Shown: positions 1 through 6,442, numbered from the stretch's first letter. The stretch is DNA of 7,059 nucleotides from Deltaproteobacteria bacterium (GCA_019312705.1 JAFDCW010000314.1:1-7059); one strand, 5' to 3'. The notes: generated by a model not told the origin, from the sequence alone. Made by a program: numbers and translations.

Positions 1-1019
1 CGGTCCGGGCCGACGACCACTTTGCCCCGGCCCTCCGGGGTGTCGACGATGAGCTTGGGTACGGCGATGCCGCTGAGGTGCCCCTCGAGGCGCTCCATGA
101 TCGCTACCGAGTCCGAGAGGCGCGTGCGCAGATGGGCCGTGCCGCGGACCGGGTCGGCCTGAAGCAGGTAGTACGGACGCACTCGCGTTCCGACCAGGCC
201 GCGAAAGAGCGTCGCGAGGGTATCGGCGTCGTCGTTGATGCCGCGCAGCAGTACGGTTTGGTTCATCACCGGGAGCCCGTGGTCGACGAGGCGGGCGCAG
301 GCGGCGCGAGATTCGTCGGTGAGCTCCCGCGGGTGGTTGAAGTGAGTCATCACCCACGTCGCCGGGTGCGTGCGCAGCGCTCTCGAGAGCTCGTCGTCGA
401 TCCGTTGGGGGAGCGTGACCGGTGCGCGAGTGGCGATGCGCACGGTGATGACGTGGGGGATCTCTCGAAGGGCCTCGAGGATCGGAACGATGCGCGGCGT
501 GGCCATCACCAGGGGGTCGCCGCCGGAGATGATCACGTCGGCGATTTCGGGGGTTCGGCGGATGTAGTCGAGGGCCGGCCCGAGGGCTTGCATCGAGCGC
601 GCCCCGCCTCCCTGACCGACCATCCGGGACCGGGTGCAGAAGCGGCAGTAGACACCGCACCGGTCCGTGGCCAGGAGCAGGACGCGGTCCGGGTAGCGCC
701 GAACGAGGTGCGGCGCGACCTGGTGGGCCTCTTCGCCGAGGGGGTCCCGGAGGTCCCCAGGGACCTCGTTGGCCTCGTGCACGACGGGCACACATTGGCG
801 GCGGATCGGGCAGGCGGGATCGGCGGGGTCGATCAGGGACAGGTAGTAAGGAGTGATGGAGAGGGGAAAGCCTTCGGCGAGGGCCCGGACCGTGCCCCGC
901 CGCTCCTCGTCGGTGAGGGGCAGGGCGGCTTCGAGGGAAGCGAGGTCGGTGACGGCGTGGCGTGCCTGCCAACGCCAATCGTCGGGGCGCGCTTCGTTCG
1001 TGATGACCGGTAGATTCAT
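1..1019 (-). CDS. kamA: KamA-family radical SAM aminomutase, probable lysine 2,3-aminomutase (C-terminus off the left edge)
   Basis: The family converts L-lysine to L-beta-lysine in the cytoplasm, using a [4Fe-4S] cluster, S-adenosylmethionine and PLP. The reading frame starts at the ATG at 1019 (MNLPVITNEARPDDWRWQ) and stays open to the window edge, giving 339 full codons. I see the radical SAM CxxxCxxC motif as C121, C125 and C128 (CGVYCRFC), an SGGDPL stretch after it, then THFNHP, NQTVLLRG and VRPYYLLQAD. The PLP lysine of the family (K337 of the Clostridium enzyme) matches K333 in PEGRGK. The two aspartates known to hold the substrate amino group match D289 and D326, 37 residues apart as in the Clostridium protein. 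This favours lysine over glutamate as substrate. The N-terminal WRWQ and PLTDEE segments also fit KamA better than the shorter EpmB. About 75 C-terminal residues should lie outside. The gene is divergent from the methyltransferase. I see no strong ribosome binding site; an AGAGG lies about 15 bases upstream. An EpmB-like role in EF-P modification remains possible. Confidence 0.93.
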   Translation of the reverse strand, partial: MNLPVITNEARPDDWRWQARHAVTDLASLEAALPLTDEERRGTVRALAEGFPLSITPYYLSLIDPADPACPIRRQCVPVVHEANEVPGDLRDPLGEEAHQVAPHLVRRYPDRVLLLATDRCGVYCRFCTRSRMVGQGGGARSMQALGPALDYIRRTPEIADVIISGGDPLVMATPRIVPILEALREIPHVITVRIATRAPVTLPQRIDDELSRALRTHPATWVMTHFNHPRELTDESRAACARLVDHGLPVMNQTVLLRGINDDADTLATLFRGLVGTRVRPYYLLQADPVRGTAHLRTRLSDSVAIMERLEGHLSGIAVPKLIVDTPEGRGKVVVGPD

Positions 1020-1100
1020 CGCTGTGGCAGGCCCTCTTGGCCTCATTGGCCCTCCCAGGTGACGGGGGACGGCCGCCCGGGTTATGAAGCCTCGTCCTCG
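1020..1100. promoter_or_regulatory. Divergent intergenic region between kamA and the methyltransferase
   Basis: These 81 bases must hold the 5' signals of both divergent genes. GGCC occurs at 1030, 1039 and 1048, giving three copies of a 9-base unit (GGCCCTCTT, GGCCTCATT, GGCCCTCCC). A TTATGA at 1082-1087 resembles a -10 box for the plus strand, but no matching -35 box is evident. A six-codon reading frame (ATG at 1084, MKPRPR) ends in a TGA at 1102-1104 that overlaps the methyltransferase ATG. Any regulatory role is inference. Confidence 0.35.
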
Positions 1101-2003
1101 ATGATCAAGTACATCGGCAGCAAGCGAGTGCTCATTCCGCGGTTCAGGGTCACGGCGAACGACCACAATACCTACGCTCACTGCCTGGGCCGCTGCTACG
1201 TGCAGGCCGATGGGGCGCGAGTCCGCGACGACGCTCTGCGAGTCCTCGCCGAACTGCGCGACGTGAAACCCGAAGCCGGCTATTTCACCGAGACCTTCTG
1301 CGAGCAGGCCCGCTTCTTCCATCCCAAGAACGGCGCACGGGTCGACGCAATGCGTGATCGCATCGCCGACCTCGACCTCGACCCCGACGTCGAAGCTGTG
1401 GTGCTCACGTCACTGATGGAAGCCGCCGACCGGGTGGACTCGACCTGCGGCGTGCAGATGGCCTACCTCAAAAAGTGGGCGCCCCGGGCGGCGAAGGACC
1501 TCGAGCTCCGCCTGCCCGACATCGTCGATGGCGAGGGCACGGCGCTGATGCTCGATGCCGCCGATCTGCCCGAAGCCGGTGAATGGGACCTCGCCTACCT
1601 CGACCCGCCCTACAACCAGCACAAGTACCTCAACAACTATCACGTGTGGGAGACCCTGGTCCGCTGGGACGCGCCCCCGGCCTATGGCGTCGCGATGAAG
1701 CGCGAGGACTGCAAGGAGTACCAGTCGCCGTTCAATCGCAAGGGCCAGATTGCCGATGCCTTCGCTGACCTCTGCGCGCGCCTGCCCGCCAAGCGTCTCG
1801 TCGTGTCGTTCAGCGACGAGGGTTACCTTCCGCGCCAGCAGATCCTCGACATCCTCGAGCCCCTCGGCCACGTCACCGCCTACGACCACGAGTTCAAGCG
1901 CTACGTCGGCGCCCAGATAGGCATCTACAATCCGTCCGGCAAAAAGGTCGGCAAGGTCAGCCACCTTCAGAACCGAGAGTTCATCTTCGTCGTCGAGCGG
2001 TGA
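1101..2003 (+). CDS. D12-class adenine-N6 DNA methyltransferase lacking motif I
   Basis: Enzymes of this class transfer a methyl group from AdoMet to adenine N6 in a specific DNA sequence. The 300-residue product starts MIKYIGSKR, the usual motif X beginning, which is why I prefer the ATG at 1101 to the in-frame GTG at 1059. The catalytic motif IV is clear as DPPY at residues 168-171, and SFSDEGYLPR and KRYVGAQIGIYNP follow in the C-terminal half. The anomaly is at residues 14-17: motif X runs straight into VTANDHNTYAH, which corresponds to the segment just after motif I (ADIN in E. coli Dam). The roughly 25-30 residues that normally carry the FxGxG AdoMet-binding loop are absent, with the frame kept. 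The protein may be inactive, or the gap may be an assembly error. No restriction endonuclease is visible nearby, so it looks like an orphan methyltransferase. It is convergent with the serine hydrolase gene. Target sequence unknown. Confidence 0.88.
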   Translation: MIKYIGSKRVLIPRFRVTANDHNTYAHCLGRCYVQADGARVRDDALRVLAELRDVKPEAGYFTETFCEQARFFHPKNGARVDAMRDRIADLDLDPDVEAVVLTSLMEAADRVDSTCGVQMAYLKKWAPRAAKDLELRLPDIVDGEGTALMLDAADLPEAGEWDLAYLDPPYNQHKYLNNYHVWETLVRWDAPPAYGVAMKREDCKEYQSPFNRKGQIADAFADLCARLPAKRLVVSFSDEGYLPRQQILDILEPLGHVTAYDHEFKRYVGAQIGIYNPSGKKVGKVSHLQNREFIFVVER

Positions 2004-2005
2004 GC

Positions 2006-2031
2006 AGGGCCGTCCCGCCGAATGAGGCCCT
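2006..2031. terminator. Possible bidirectional terminator hairpin in a convergent gap
   Basis: The 29 bases between two convergent stop codons contain a perfect 6-base inverted repeat, AGGGCC at 2006-2011 and GGCCCT at 2026-2031, with a 14-base loop. The position is right for a shared terminator. The stem is short and there is no T tract on either side, so this is a weak candidate. Confidence 0.3.
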
Positions 2032-2032
2032 T

Positions 2033-3286
2033 CTAGCGAAACTCGACCGATTCCGTCGCGATCCGCGCGAAGATCTGCTCGAGGGCGTCCCGGCTCGCGG
2101 GCAAGCCGAGGCGGGCGCGGATGAAGGCGTCGGAGTTGGTCATGACGACCATGCCCACCCCGTCGTCGGGGCGGTAGGCCGCGATGGCGCTTGCGCCAAA
2201 GGTTGACCCGGTCTGGGCGAGCCACTCTTCGCCGCCGATGATTTGATAGCGCCAAGTGATCGCTTGGCCGCTGTGCAGGTCACGACGCTGCACGCTTCGC
2301 ATCGACCGCGAGAGATCCGCTGAGAGCACCCGGGTGCCGTCGAGCTCTCCATCCCGGAGGGTGGCCTGCATGAAGCGGGAGATGTCCGGGATGTTCGTCC
2401 GGAGGGACGCCGCCGGATAGTAGGCGAAGCCGCTGTTGGGGACCACGGCGTTCGTGCGGCCGTTGTAGGTGTAGAGGGTCGCGAGGTTCTCGGCGTCGAC
2501 GTCTTCCAAGAACCAGCCGGTCGAGGTCATGCCGAGGGGCCCGAAGATGCGGGCGGCCGAGATGGTGCGCAGGTCTTCGCCGCGCACGGATTCGACCAGG
2601 TGCCCGACGAGGGCGAAGTTGGCGTTGCAGTATTCGTGGTCCGAGCCGGGGCGCCCGCCCCAGTTGCTGGTCGCGAAGTACGCGCCCCCGGGCGTCACGT
2701 AGTTCTCGCTGAACTCACCGAGGCCGACCGACGGATCGCTCATGGAGGTCGCGCGGGATAGGGTCGTGAAGGTATCCAGGAGCCCGCTCGTATGGGTCAT
2801 GAGCATGCGCGCGCTGATGTCGTCGGCGGCGAAGTCCGGGTGACGGAGGGCGTAGGGCAGGTGATCATCGGCGGCAGCGTCGAGATCCAGCAGGCCTTCG
2901 TCGACCAGCTGGAGCGCGGCGAGGGTGGTGATGGTTTTGCTGACCGACGCGACGATGAAGAGCGAGCTGTCGTCGACCGGCCGGGCGCTCTCGATGTCCG
3001 CGAAGCCGTAGTACCCGCTCCAGGCGATGCCGCTTGGGGTGACGATGCTGGCAGCGACCCCAGCGCAGCCGCCCACGTCCATCTGGTAGGCGATGAGCTC
3101 GTCGAAGCCCTCGGGGATTTCGGCGCTCGTAGCTGGAGATTCTGCGTCGGCATTCGCCGCGCCGTCGAGGCTGGCGTCTCCCCCATCGCCGAGGCCTCCC
3201 GCGTCGCCCGGAGGGGTCCACGCATCGTCCGCGCAGGCTCCTAGGAGCAGCAGAGTCGCAAGCACGGGTCGAAGCAAGACGGGCAT
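2033..3286 (-). CDS. Beta-lactamase-fold serine hydrolase, lipoprotein
   Basis: This 417-residue protein belongs to the class C beta-lactamase/DD-peptidase-like serine hydrolases. Members include peptidases, esterases and lactamases; the substrate here cannot be read from sequence. The ATG at 3286 gives a lipoprotein signal peptide with lipobox LGAC (C18), followed by an Asp/Gly/Ala spacer to about residue 55. The catalytic SxxK motif is S114-V-S-K117, the Tyr motif is Y219-C-N221, and the typical MTHTSGL stretch sits at 163-169. The third motif, usually HxG or KTG, reads Q358-T-G360, followed by STFG, so Gln replaces the usual basic residue or His. An AAAGGG just upstream of the start is a plausible ribosome binding site with tight spacing. 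The frame stays open upstream to 4006, but that extension is antisense to another gene and would put the signal peptide internally, so I reject it. The export signal predicts anchoring in an envelope membrane. Confidence 0.92.
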   Translation of the reverse strand: MPVLLRPVLATLLLLGACADDAWTPPGDAGGLGDGGDASLDGAANADAESPATSAEIPEGFDELIAYQMDVGGCAGVAASIVTPSGIAWSGYYGFADIESARPVDDSSLFIVASVSKTITTLAALQLVDEGLLDLDAAADDHLPYALRHPDFAADDISARMLMTHTSGLLDTFTTLSRATSMSDPSVGLGEFSENYVTPGGAYFATSNWGGRPGSDHEYCNANFALVGHLVESVRGEDLRTISAARIFGPLGMTSTGWFLEDVDAENLATLYTYNGRTNAVVPNSGFAYYPAASLRTNIPDISRFMQATLRDGELDGTRVLSADLSRSMRSVQRRDLHSGQAITWRYQIIGGEEWLAQTGSTFGASAIAAYRPDDGVGMVVMTNSDAFIRARLGLPASRDALEQIFARIATESVEFR

Positions 3287-3521
3287 CGCGCCCTTTGAAG
3301 TTAGCAGTAGCTCTTTCCGGAAGCACCCGGCGGCGGTGGGGGGCCAAGTGCGCGGGTTTCCCGGCGGACCCCTCGAACCACTGGCTCCCCTGTGGCGCCC
3401 GGGACCCACGACCGCGGCCCGGGAACCACGCCGGTTGGGTTTGTCGCCGTGGCCAGAGGGCTGTTTCGGGGTGTTTTTGGGGTCCCGCGCGGTGGGCACG
3501 GGCCCTGCTTTAGAAGCGGCC
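3287..3521. promoter_or_regulatory. Divergent 235-base intergenic region with tandem 13-base repeat
   Basis: This gap separates the divergent serine hydrolase and unknown-lipoprotein genes and should carry both promoters. CCCGGGACCCACG at 3398-3410 and CCCGGGAACCACG at 3418-3430 differ at one base and lie exactly 20 bases apart, about two helical turns. A partial third match, GAACCAC, is at 3375-3381. On the minus strand TGCTAACTT near 3303-3311 could be an extended -10 box for the hydrolase. On the plus strand there is a T-rich TGTTTTTGGGG near 3470-3481 and a TTTAGA at about 3510, but their spacing does not form a standard promoter. Operator function is inference. Confidence 0.35.
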
Positions 3522-4604
3522 ATGAACCGACTGCACCTCGCCTCTCTCGCGCTCTTCGTGGCCATCTCCGGCTGCGCCATGGCTACCGGCGCCCCGGCGG
3601 GGGAGTTCGATGCCGCAATCGACGGTGGGCCCTTCGACGGCGAGGCGCCCAGTGATGCCCTGGCGGATGGGGACGCCGAGGCAGGCTTGCATGATGGCAT
3701 GGGGGCGTGGCGTGCGCCGCGCTCGGCCCCTGGCTCGGCAACCCCGGGTTCCGCGTCAGGGACGGCCCCGAGGGCAGAGCCCGGCACGGCGCCGGTATCC
3801 GCGCCCACGGCGACGCCCACGATTGCCGCCCACGTCACGGGCCCGGGGGCGCCGAAGACCGCTCCCTCGACGGCCGCGTTGACGTTGATGACCCTCACCG
3901 CCCCTCCGACTTCGCCGCCGGCCACGAAACCGGCGCCCGCCCCCGCGGTCGCCACGCCCCTCATCATCATGCACTCGCAGTCCCGGGGCTCCTTCGATGA
4001 GCGCATCGAGCCATCGGACGTATGCGACGCCTGGCGCGCTGCCCGAGATTACCCGGCCTACGGCGACACCGGCTGCGACGTCCGCGCGGCCCTCGACGGC
4101 CTCACCCTGGTCGAGTTCACCGAGGATTGGGACACGACGGTCCTCCTCGTCCGGACGCCCCCCGAAGGCGGTACTCAGGTGCTCCGGGTCGCCTTCTACG
4201 GCGACGGCGTCAACTGGGACGAGCGCCTGCTCGGGCTTCGCTTCGAGAGCATCGGTCGCCAAAACGGAGGCGACGACGAACGCGTCGCCATCGAGCTCGA
4301 GATTGCGGGGGATGGAGGTTCGTGCACCGAGCCGGAGTCCTACTCGGTCCGGGAGCGTCTGCTGGTCGTCTGCGACGCCGACGTCTGCGCCCGGCCCATT
4401 CCTCTGAGCCGCCGGGACGTCACGACCCGGTACCCCGACCTCGACTCGGACCGGGGTGTGGACCGGGTCACCGCCGACTTCCGGCTCCAGGTTCGCATGA
4501 CCGAAGAGGGCGTGCGGGTGAGCCGGCAGCGCGGACGTATCCCCCGCGAGTTCCGCGAGTTCCTCGGTCGCCACTCCCTCGAAGACCTCGCCCCGGGGAC
4601 ATGA
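3522..4604 (+). CDS. Unrecognised secreted lipoprotein with Cys-containing C-terminal domain
   Basis: I do not recognise this 360-residue protein. The ATG at 3522 starts a signal peptide, MNRLHLASLALFVAISGC, with a lipobox ending at C18, so it is probably a membrane-anchored lipoprotein. Residues 20-60 are an Asp/Gly/Ala/Glu-rich spacer. Residues 61-148 are a Pro/Ala/Thr/Ser-rich, nearly acid-free stretch. Residues 157-360 form a compact-looking domain rich in Asp, Glu and Arg, with alternating hydrophobic strands (TTVLLV, VLRVAFYG, VAIELEI, LLVVCD) and cysteines at 168, 185, 268, 284 and 289, which could form disulfides outside the cytoplasm. The C-terminal residues 320-355 are basic and likely helical. 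GC-rich third positions in the middle stretch support this frame, but the abrupt composition change at residue 60 could also come from a pair of compensating frameshifts. The stop overlaps an ATG in the frame of the next gene (ATGA at 4601), so the two may be co-transcribed. Confidence 0.75.
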   Translation: MNRLHLASLALFVAISGCAMATGAPAGEFDAAIDGGPFDGEAPSDALADGDAEAGLHDGMGAWRAPRSAPGSATPGSASGTAPRAEPGTAPVSAPTATPTIAAHVTGPGAPKTAPSTAALTLMTLTAPPTSPPATKPAPAPAVATPLIIMHSQSRGSFDERIEPSDVCDAWRAARDYPAYGDTGCDVRAALDGLTLVEFTEDWDTTVLLVRTPPEGGTQVLRVAFYGDGVNWDERLLGLRFESIGRQNGGDDERVAIELEIAGDGGSCTEPESYSVRERLLVVCDADVCARPIPLSRRDVTTRYPDLDSDRGVDRVTADFRLQVRMTEEGVRVSRQRGRIPREFREFLGRHSLEDLAPGT

Positions 4605-4702
4605 ACGGTCGTGTCGGGGGCCGGGCCATCGCTCCGTGGCTCGAGCCGAGGCGGACCGAGGGCGGCGTAGCCGCGGTGCCGACGCAGTGGCACACTAGGC
4701 CG
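4605..4702 (+). other. Spacer or N-terminal extension before the beta-helix lipoprotein
   Basis: The 98 bases between the two same-strand genes stay open in the downstream frame. Starting at the ATG at 4601 would add 34 residues before the lipoprotein signal, including several Arg and a Trp, which is unusual for a signal peptide. A GTG at 4676 would add nine residues (MPTQWHTRP) and supply a positively charged n-region. I see no promoter or terminator here. Confidence 0.3.
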
Positions 4703-6442
4703 GTGAATCCCGCCTCGAGCCTGCTCATCATCCTTTCCTTGGTCGGCTGTTCCGACTCCCCCTCGACGTCTCCGGATGGCGCCGCCGACGCCGAAGGGCC
4801 CGATGCGAGCTCCGATGGTGGCACGCGGGACGCGACGCCCTCCGATGCCGGGGACTCGGGCGTTGTGGATTCGAGCATCCCGATCCCGTCTTCCACCGGG
4901 GGACCGGTCGTCCTCTTCTCGGACCTGACCGTCGCGCCGAACTCTGGCTGGAGCGCGGAAGACCCGACCCGGGGCGCGGTCGTCACGATATGGGGCCGAA
5001 ACCTCGGCGCCGCCCGGGGCGAGAGCCACGTGACGGTCAACGGGACCAACCTCACCTCGGACGCAGACTACCCCGAGCCCTGGGGCGAGGCTGGCCGCCC
5101 CGTTCCGTTCTTGCAGCGGGTCAGCTTCTGGCTCTACGACGCAATCTCGGCCGGCCCCGGTGAGATATCGGTCACCGTCGGAGGGGAGACCTCGAACACG
5201 ATCCCCTTCACGGTCGGCGGCGGTCGCATCTACTTCGTGGACGGGAACGCCGCGGGGGAGGGCGCTGGCACGCACGGCGACCCGTGGTCGAATCCCGGGT
5301 CCTTCGTAGACGCGATGGCCCCCGGGGACATCGGCTACTTTCGCACCTTCGTCTACGACCAGAAGTACAACGGCGGAAGACAGAACATCTGGCTCCGAGA
5401 TACCGACACCCGGGGGACTCGAGACGCCCCCATCGCCTTCGTCGCATATCCCGGCGAGACCCCCGTCTTCGATTCACGCACCAACGGCAGCGGCGACTTT
5501 CACTCGAGCTTCGCTCTCGATGGTGCCTTCATCACCTTGTCCAAGGTGTCCGTCGATGCCCACGCTACCGGCATCAAGGCCGGCGACGACTCCCGGGTCG
5601 TCGGGAACGACATTCGCGGAGGCGCGGTCTTTGGGAGCGGTACGGGTATCGTCGTCGCCCAAGGCGACGCCACCGTCGTCTACGGCAACGCCATTCACGG
5701 CGGCCGAACCGACAATCGTCTGGACCACGGGATCTACATCAGCGGCTGCGCTCCGCGCGCCGGCAACGAGCTGGCCTGGAACTACGTTTATGACAACAGC
5801 TTCGATCGAGGGCCGATGATCGTCGTCAACCACCAGGAGGACCGGTGCCCGTCCGACGTGTTTGTCCGCTCCCACTACATTCACCACAACGTGGTGGACT
5901 GTTCGGTCTACCCCAGCCGCGCGATCGGTATCTACGACCTCTCCTGGGATGACGGCGGGGAAACCGAGCCCGAGCCCACCTACGTCTACAACAATATCGT
6001 CACGCGCTGCGGCACCGACAGCCACGCGGCCGTCTATCAGAACGCCGCCCATGCGCGTTTCTACAACAACACCATCCACGGATCGCACCACGACGGATTC
6101 GCCATCGACGGCACGCGGGTCATCTCCTCGAGCGTAATCAACAACATCATCGACCTCGCCGACCCCGCAGCCTCCTATGTGGTCGCCAGCGTCGGCACGG
6201 TTCAGAACAACCTCTACTTCGGGGCGGGCGATGGCGATGCCTCCGACGCTGCGGCCGTGAACGGCGACCCGATGCTCGAATTCGGTCCCGCTGCGTCGTC
6301 CTTCGATATCGGCGCCACCAGCGCTGCCATCGACCGCGGGAGCGCCGACGTCTCCGACGTCGTCCGGACTGATTTTCGTTCCCTCGCGAGGCCCATCGGC
6401 GACGCAATCGACATCGGCGCGGTCGAGCGTCTCGCCGACTGA
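4703..6442 (+). CDS. TIG-like / right-handed parallel beta-helix lipoprotein with choice-of-anchor Q-like tail
   Basis: The 579-residue product from the GTG at 4703 begins with a short signal ending in lipobox LVGC (C16), then an Asp/Ser/Gly/Ala spacer to about residue 66. GTG 4676 or ATG 4601 are alternative starts in the same frame; 4676 would give a more basic n-region. Residues ~68-172 look like an IPT/TIG Ig-like domain (VVTIWGRNLGAARGESHVTV, then a strand ending IPFTVGG). Residues ~175-535 look like a right-handed parallel beta-helix: an opening IYFVDGN with GTHGDPW, then coils with recurrent Asn turns (GNDIRGG, GNAIHGG, WNYVYDN, HHNVVD, YNNIVT, YNNTIHG, INNIID, QNNLYF). DHGIYISG at 341-348 is typical of such repeats. 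The end, AIDRGSAD and DIGAVER, resembles the choice-of-anchor Q domain. Four cysteines lie in the helix region. Beta-helix proteins of this kind often bind or cleave polysaccharides, but I see no diagnostic catalytic set, so enzyme activity is unproven. Probably surface-exposed. Confidence 0.88.
   Translation: MNPASSLLIILSLVGCSDSPSTSPDGAADAEGPDASSDGGTRDATPSDAGDSGVVDSSIPIPSSTGGPVVLFSDLTVAPNSGWSAEDPTRGAVVTIWGRNLGAARGESHVTVNGTNLTSDADYPEPWGEAGRPVPFLQRVSFWLYDAISAGPGEISVTVGGETSNTIPFTVGGGRIYFVDGNAAGEGAGTHGDPWSNPGSFVDAMAPGDIGYFRTFVYDQKYNGGRQNIWLRDTDTRGTRDAPIAFVAYPGETPVFDSRTNGSGDFHSSFALDGAFITLSKVSVDAHATGIKAGDDSRVVGNDIRGGAVFGSGTGIVVAQGDATVVYGNAIHGGRTDNRLDHGIYISGCAPRAGNELAWNYVYDNSFDRGPMIVVNHQEDRCPSDVFVRSHYIHHNVVDCSVYPSRAIGIYDLSWDDGGETEPEPTYVYNNIVTRCGTDSHAAVYQNAAHARFYNNTIHGSHHDGFAIDGTRVISSSVINNIIDLADPAASYVVASVGTVQNNLYFGAGDGDASDAAAVNGDPMLEFGPAASSFDIGATSAAIDRGSADVSDVVRTDFRSLARPIGDAIDIGAVERLAD

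Noticed and set aside
78..1013. Long plus-strand open frame of 311 codons
   Set aside because: It is antisense to kamA, whose catalytic motifs are unmistakable, and its Gly/Arg/Val/Asp-rich product has no recognisable domain. Such frames are common opposite GC-rich genes.
1059..1100. GTG at 1059 as methyltransferase start
   Set aside because: It adds 14 residues before MIKYIGSKR, the natural N-terminus of this family, and these residues show no conserved feature.
1410..2255. Minus-strand open frame of 281 codons
   Set aside because: It lies opposite the methyltransferase and overlaps the hydrolase end in another frame; the product is low-complexity and rich in Arg, Val and Gly.
3287..4006. 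240-codon upstream extension of the hydrolase frame on the minus strand
   Set aside because: It is antisense to the unknown lipoprotein, is low in complexity, and would bury a clear lipoprotein signal peptide inside the protein.
3756..4574. Minus-strand open frame of 272 codons
   Set aside because: It lies opposite the unknown lipoprotein gene, whose signal peptide and C-terminal domain are more protein-like; no motif was seen in this frame.
4022..4702. Upstream extension of the beta-helix frame to 4022
   Set aside because: The extension is Arg/Pro-rich, out-of-frame translation of the preceding gene and would place the lipobox internally.
4340..5275. Minus-strand open frame of 311 codons
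   Set aside because: It spans the junction of two plus-strand genes, is Arg-rich, and has no recognisable domain.
5980..6220. Repeated AACAA-type units that could suggest a tandem repeat or CRISPR-like array
   Set aside because: They are irregularly spaced coding repeats for the Asn turns of the beta-helix, with no constant repeat length or spacer structure.
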